Assembly (NCBI GenBank): GCA_947166165.1
Contig: CAMVDK010000020.1
Span: 1-19,029 of the forward strand
From: an uncultured Porphyromonadaceae bacterium
GTDB lineage: Bacteria; Bacteroidota; Bacteroidia; Bacteroidales; Muribaculaceae
DNA length: 19,029 nt
Direction of reading: 5' to 3'
Shown here: piece by piece, positions 15,878 to 19,029 of the stretch
How positions within the stretch are numbered: the stretch's first letter is position 1
Layout of the letters: each line of letters opens with the position of its first letter
Notes under the pieces: generated by a model
Told to the model about the DNA's origin: nothing
The model's input: the letters and a program-made list of their open reading frames with translations, nothing else
The model's database searches: none
Program-made: the position numbers and the translations under genes

Positions 15878-15885
15878 CAAAATTA
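15878..15885 (-). promoter_or_regulatory. -7 box of the receptor/HMA operon
   Basis: The minus strand reads TAATTTTG, matching TAnnTTTG. Its downstream edge is 9 bp from the ATG at 15868, so transcription would start almost at the start codon. No TTTG is found 19-21 bp upstream of the box. Confidence 0.5.
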
Positions 15886-15951
15886 GCAATAATCGGCCAA
15901 TCCGGCACCATTCTGCCGAAAAAAATGGAGAAATTGAGGCGTGCACCTCCT

Positions 15952-16015
15952 CCTCGAGTGTTCGAGCATTCGAACATTCGAACATTCGAGCATTCGAGTA
16001 TTCGGGCATTCAAAA
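15952..16015. repeat. 8-bp TCGA-centred tandem repeat, copy 1
   Basis: Eight consecutive 8-bp units in the phase NNTCGANN: mostly ATTCGAAC, ATTCGAGC or ATTCGAGT, with diverged ends (CCTCGAGT, ATTCGGGC, ATTCAAAA). The array runs directly into the terminator hairpin at 16016. It is noncoding. Because three units equal 24 bp, it reads through in several frames and gives spurious peptides of the SNARMFEC type. Confidence 0.9.
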
Positions 16016-16047
16016 ATCGAGCCGCGACCTGCTGGCCGCGGCTCGAT
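16011..16047 (-). terminator. Intrinsic terminator of the glycerophosphodiesterase-like gene
   Basis: An 11-bp perfect stem, ATCGAGCCGCG (16016-16026) with CGCGGCTCGAT (16037-16047), has a 10-base loop. On the minus strand it is followed by five Ts (16016-16012). It lies 27 bp after the stop codon of the gene ending at 16074. A 35-bp core (16013-16047) recurs exactly at 18777-18811. Confidence 0.88.
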
Positions 16048-16073
16048 ATGTTCACGAGCAATTCAGGGCTTCT

Positions 16074-18521
16074 TTATCTCACCATCTTGCTCACCTTGCC
16101 GTCGGCGTTGACCACGATGTTCACGCCCTGGAACGGACGGAGGCTCACGCGGCCCATCGGGTCGATGTAGCGCACGGTGCCGGAGCCGGCGGAGCGCAGG
16201 TCGCTGACAGCGGTCGAGATTTCCTCTTCGAACTCGGCAGTGATGGTGACCGGCTCGGCGGGCATCTGGAAGGTGTAGGTGTTGTTATCACCCTCGTTGA
16301 AGGGCACAGGAGCGCGACGCGGCATGCCGGTCGGGACCTCGGGCTCGGCGGTGGCAACGGCAAAGGTCGACACCACATAGCCTTCGGCGGGCGTGAGCAC
16401 CACCTTCACCTCGGTGCCTTCGACCACGGTGGCTCCGCTCTCGATGGCCTCCTCGGCCACATAGACGGCCACGGCGCCATTCTCGGGAGCGGCCTCGAAG
16501 GTGATGACGCTCTCCACGGGAATCGGCGCAAAGGTGGCGGCGATGGTCACGTTGGCGTTGGGCATCTCGAATTGGTTGTTCTCGTCGACAGTCACCAGCT
16601 CGTCAATGCCTTCGGCGGTCACGGTCAGGCTCTCCAGTTCATAGCCCTCGGCGGGGGTGACGGTCAGGGTCACCAGGTCGCCTTCGTAGGCCTCTTCCTT
16701 GTCGGCCACCACGGTGCCGTTCTCGCACTCAGCCACGGTGATGGTGTGGGCAACGTAGTCGGTGGTCGACACGCGGTAGGCGGCGTAGCCGTTGCCCATC
16801 GTGTAGTTGTACACAATCACGCTTTTGCTGTTCTCCGGCACCACGCGGAAGAACGAGCCGGTCGACAGGTTGGCATAATAGCCAGCAGCGCCCAGAGGCG
16901 GAATGGTGGCCACTGCCTCGGCATTGGCACTCATGTCGCGGATGCTGAAGCCGCCGTTGTAGTTGGTGCCGCTGGTGTAGAGAAACATCTCATGGCCATC
17001 GAGCGTGAAGTAGGCGCCGCCCACCGAGGAGTTGCTGTTCGGCGCGGTGGTGTTGAGATTGCCAGGGACATACTTACCCTTGTCGGTCTGGTCGAACAGG
17101 TTGTAGCCCTGGTTGCGGACCTGATAGATGAAGTGGAAGGGATTGTTGTCGATGGGGAAAACCATACCTGCCGTGGTGGCGGGGAACGAGACCGCGTTGG
17201 TGGCCTCGGCATCGAGGAACTCGCCGTTGGCGAAATTCAGCAGGGTGACGTAACTGAGGCCGTTCTGATAAAGGTAAACGACACCGCCTTCTTCGCTCAT
17301 CACATCGCCCACAGCGTTGATGAAGTTGGCCTGTCCTTGCTCGAGCGTTTCGAATTCCACCTCAATGGGAGTGGCGGTGATGTCGCCACCGGGATAGATG
17401 ATGAGCTTGCTCGGATTCTTTGTGACGCCGTCCTTGCGCTGAATCAGGTTGTTGGCCGAGTCGAAGCAGATGCCGTGGCTGTTGGTGCCCGGAGCCTCGC
17501 TCAGGGTGCCGTCGGGCTTGAGGATGACCAGCTTGCTGGTGGAGTAATCGTTGGTGTAGAAGGTGCCGTCGGCGGTGATGGCAGCCTGCTGGGCCGACTT
17601 GTAGGGCGAGTTGTGCGTGTCAAGGCCCGAGGGGAAGTTCTCGGGCAGGTTGCCACGGAAGCGCGTGTAGGCAAACAGCGTGTCCACCTTGACGCTCAGC
17701 GCGCTCGTCGGCTCGACGATGGCGTCCCAGTCGATGGCGTCCAGCTCAGGCATCTCGCTCGGCATCAGATAGTCGCACGTCATCATCGACACGCCCATCG
17801 CGCCATACAGGTTGTAGTTGGCCAGCGAGTTCACGGTCCACATGGCCACCTCCAGCCCCTTGTCGTGGAAGCGCTTCACGGTGTACTGGTCGAAGCAGCC
17901 GGCCTCGATGCTGGGCATCAGGTTCCACTGCACAATCCAGTCGAAGTAGGTCTCCCAGTTGCTGTTGCACAGGAATTGGCACTTGAGAGCGGGATAGTTG
18001 CGGCGCACATACTCCAGCGAGGTGCGCATCGAGGTGAGGATGTAGGCCTTGTCGGTGAGTCCTTTCTCCTCGATGAGCGCGGCCAGGCCGGGGAATTTGC
18101 TCATGTCGTTGTTGTTGATGCCGGTGGTCCACTTAAGTTCGATGACCGGTGTCACGTTTTTGGCCTTGCAGATGTCGAGGTACTCCGCCACGGTGCAGAT
18201 GTGGCCGGTGTAGGTCACCCCGCCGCGCGTCTGTGTGTACTCCTCGGCCTGCAGCTGCTCCAGTGTGGCGTTGGCCACGGTGAGGTTGCCGCCCACGGCG
18301 TTGGTGGTCTCGTCGTGGCTGATCACGTAGTAGCCGTCGAGCGTCACGCGCACGTCGCACTCCAGGCCCTGATAGCCGTAATAGTCCACACCGTTGGTGT
18401 ACGCTTCCACGGTGTTCATCACACCCTTGTAGCTGCCACGGTGCCCGATGAAGGTGGGCTTCCAAGCCCACGCACCGACGATGCATGCCATCGCCAGCAT
18501 AGTCAGTAATAATCGTTTCAT
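16074..18521 (-). CDS. Exported multidomain glycerophosphodiester phosphodiesterase-like protein with secretion-tail C-terminus
   Basis: An 815-residue protein. Order: signal peptide (about 1-19); a GDPD domain (about 21-245) with H27-R28 (FIGHRGS), NTVEAY, E54-x-D56 (GLECDVRVT) and H69-D70 (VISHD), the family's catalytic and metal residues; a beta-rich propeller-like region (about 265-590; AQQAAITADGTFYTND, SHGICFDSANNLI, repeated strand-turn patterns); two beta-repeat modules, each with a TPAEGYxx core (about 600-750), of the bacterial/InlB-like repeat kind; and a tail (about 767-815) ending GVNIVVNADGKVSKMVR. The tail resembles the Por/type IX sorting domain and nearly matches that of the next protein on this strand. 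GDPD enzymes cleave glycerophosphodiesters to glycerol-3-phosphate and an alcohol. The extra domains suggest a surface or secreted enzyme, and the exact substrate is unknown. It has its own promoter and terminator, so it is monocistronic. Confidence 0.88.
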   Translation of the reverse strand: MKRLLLTMLAMACIVGAWAWKPTFIGHRGSYKGVMNTVEAYTNGVDYYGYQGLECDVRVTLDGYYVISHDETTNAVGGNLTVANATLEQLQAEEYTQTRGGVTYTGHICTVAEYLDICKAKNVTPVIELKWTTGINNNDMSKFPGLAALIEEKGLTDKAYILTSMRTSLEYVRRNYPALKCQFLCNSNWETYFDWIVQWNLMPSIEAGCFDQYTVKRFHDKGLEVAMWTVNSLANYNLYGAMGVSMMTCDYLMPSEMPELDAIDWDAIVEPTSALSVKVDTLFAYTRFRGNLPENFPSGLDTHNSPYKSAQQAAITADGTFYTNDYSTSKLVILKPDGTLSEAPGTNSHGICFDSANNLIQRKDGVTKNPSKLIIYPGGDITATPIEVEFETLEQGQANFINAVGDVMSEEGGVVYLYQNGLSYVTLLNFANGEFLDAEATNAVSFPATTAGMVFPIDNNPFHFIYQVRNQGYNLFDQTDKGKYVPGNLNTTAPNSNSSVGGAYFTLDGHEMFLYTSGTNYNGGFSIRDMSANAEAVATIPPLGAAGYYANLSTGSFFRVVPENSKSVIVYNYTMGNGYAAYRVSTTDYVAHTITVAECENGTVVADKEEAYEGDLVTLTVTPAEGYELESLTVTAEGIDELVTVDENNQFEMPNANVTIAATFAPIPVESVITFEAAPENGAVAVYVAEEAIESGATVVEGTEVKVVLTPAEGYVVSTFAVATAEPEVPTGMPRRAPVPFNEGDNNTYTFQMPAEPVTITAEFEEEISTAVSDLRSAGSGTVRYIDPMGRVSLRPFQGVNIVVNADGKVSKMVR

Positions 18522-18644
18522 AGCGTCATTGTTTTGAAGAATGAGTAATATATAATGGATAAAAATGATTGATTCACTGTCAAGTTTCCACCATTTGGGC
18601 TATGGAAATCGAGCGCACAATGCGCGACGGCTACAAATCCGCAC

Positions 18645-18676
18645 CAAAGTTAGGCATAATATTTCACATTGACAAA
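18645..18676 (-). promoter_or_regulatory. Promoter of the glycerophosphodiesterase-like gene
   Basis: The minus strand has TTTG (18676-18673), a 20-bp spacer and TAACTTTG (18652-18645), matching both Bacteroidetes promoter elements and spacing. The start of transcription should be near 18638, giving a leader of about 116 bases before the ATG at 18521. Confidence 0.72.
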
Positions 18677-18696
18677 TTCTTTCCGCTTAAAACGTC

Positions 18697-18718
18697 AAAA
18701 AAACCGCCATCGTGGCGG
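18697..18718 (-). terminator. Second minus-strand intrinsic terminator
   Basis: CCGCCA (18704-18709) pairs with TGGCGG (18713-18718) around a 3-base loop. On the minus strand seven Ts follow (18703-18697). It lies beyond the repeat array from the partial gene and directly before the next gene's promoter, so it acts as a backup stop and insulator. Confidence 0.8.
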
Positions 18719-18723
18719 GGAGC

Positions 18724-18779
18724 ACTCGAACATTCGAACATTCTAGCATTCGAGAGCTCGAGAGCTCGAGTGTTCGAAA
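18724..18779. repeat. 8-bp TCGA-centred tandem repeat, copy 2
   Basis: Seven 8-bp units in the same phase as copy 1: ACTCGAAC, ATTCGAAC, ATTCTAGC, ATTCGAGA, GCTCGAGA, GCTCGAGT, GTTCGAAA. Like copy 1 it abuts the terminator hairpin. The units are more diverged, but the TCGA core persists in six of seven. Confidence 0.88.
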
Positions 18780-18811
18780 ATCGAGCCGCGACCTGCTGGC
18801 CGCGGCTCGAT
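18777..18811 (-). terminator. Terminator hairpin of the partial gene (repeat of 16013-16047)
   Basis: The same 11-bp stem (18780-18790 with 18801-18811) and the same 10-base loop as copy 1, identical over 35 bp. Only four Ts follow on the minus strand, so it may be leaky; the second terminator at 18697-18718 would complete the stop. Confidence 0.78.
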
Positions 18812-18841
18812 GTATTGAAAATGGGATTTGGTCTCGCTTCG

Positions 18842-19029
18842 TTATTTCACCATCTTGCTGACAGTGCCGTCGGCGTTGACCACGATGTTGATGCCCTGGA
18901 ACGGCTTGTCGCTCACGCGGCCGTTCACGTCGATGTAGCGAACGGTGCCGTCGGCGGCGGCGCGCACATCGGCTATGGCGGTCACCACCTCACTGCCCAA
19001 CACGATGCGCAGACGCGGAGCGCCATTGC
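18842..19029 (-). CDS. 3' end of an exported protein with a secretion-tail C-terminus (partial)
   Basis: An open minus-strand frame enters from the right edge and stops at a TAA (18842-18844), giving the last 61 residues. They end GINIVVNADGTVSKMVK and contain TVRYIDVNGRVSDKPFQ, closely matching the last ~50 residues of the glycerophosphodiesterase-like protein (TVRYIDPMGRVSLRPFQ, then GVNIVVNADGKVSKMVR). It is the family of C-terminal tails that send Bacteroidetes proteins to the cell surface. The enzymatic part is outside the window, so the function cannot be given. The gene is followed by a terminator and the 8-bp array. Confidence 0.85.
   Translation of the reverse strand, partial: NGAPRLRIVLGSEVVTAIADVRAAADGTVRYIDVNGRVSDKPFQGINIVVNADGTVSKMVK

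Larger units (their letters stand above)
18522..18841. other. 320-bp intergenic region: leader, promoter, terminators and repeat array
   Basis: No gene is seen. From low to high coordinates it holds an A/T-rich leader of about 116 bases for the glycerophosphodiesterase-like gene (with a small GCGCA-CAA-TGCGC hairpin at 18613-18625), that gene's promoter (18645-18676), a minus-strand terminator (18697-18718), the second 8-bp repeat array (18724-18779) and the terminator hairpin of the partial gene (18777-18811). Confidence 0.8.

Noticed and set aside
15869..16009. N-terminal extension of the receptor to an upstream ATG
   Set aside because: The extension translates the octamer array and the promoter -7 box and places the signal peptide internally. 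The ATG at 15868 gives a normal signal peptide at residue 1.
15952..16015. CRISPR array
   Set aside because: Units are 8 bp without spacers, and no cas genes are present. The 45-bp units at 12976-13265 are coding.
15642..18509. 955-codon plus-strand open frame opposite the glycerophosphodiesterase-like gene
   Set aside because: A long antisense frame is expected in high-GC DNA with biased codons. Its translation is His/Gly/Val-rich with no recognisable domain, and it runs through a terminator and a repeat array.

Overview
The window is a compact, high-GC stretch of a Bacteroidales chromosome. Four things point to that order. Promoters are of the Bacteroidetes type (a -7 box TAnnTTTG, with a -33 TTTG about 20 bp upstream in the best cases). 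Shine-Dalgarno signals are largely absent. A DUF4919 gene is present, and two exported proteins share a C-terminal domain of the type IX secretion tail type. A gut Muribaculaceae or Prevotella-like species would fit, but this is inference from protein style and base composition. No rRNA, tRNA, CRISPR array or insertion sequence was seen.

Layout. (1) 1-5449, plus strand: the 3' nine-tenths of a bifunctional Rel (p)ppGpp synthetase/hydrolase, then a PgpH-type membrane HD phosphodiesterase expected to degrade c-di-AMP, a small multi-pass membrane protein and an exported DUF4919 protein. (2) 5536-10376: a block with a looser, more A/T-tolerant codon style. It holds a PreA-type dihydropyrimidine dehydrogenase carrying a remnant PreT iron-sulfur domain. 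Next is a minus-strand pair (aldo/keto reductase, then an exported amidohydrolase fused to an ABM domain), and a divergent AraC-type regulator. Between the divergent genes lie facing TAATTTTG boxes, a 20-bp-spaced direct repeat and a palindrome, which look like the regulator's control region. (3) 10426-12925, plus strand: a succinyl-CoA:acetate CoA-transferase-type enzyme with a very good promoter, then a GYF + PQYGQ-repeat + CD225-like membrane protein ending in a strong terminator. (4) 12947-15885, minus strand: a TonB-dependent receptor with a conserved-looking CC pair in its plug, followed 33 bp later by an exported HMA-domain protein with a Cys/His-rich metallothionein-like repeat tail. 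This looks like a two-gene metal uptake and buffering operon. (5) 15952-19029, minus strand: an exported glycerophosphodiester phosphodiesterase-like multidomain protein and the 3' end of a second protein with nearly the same C-terminal tail. Each is followed by the same 35-bp terminator sequence and then a block of 8-bp TCGA-centred tandem repeats.

The most interesting points are the receptor/metallothionein-like pair, the duplicated tail-terminator-octamer module, the PreA with part of a PreT domain, and the AraC-controlled reductase/amidohydrolase cluster. The functional roles are inferences from sequence features and from what is known of the families.
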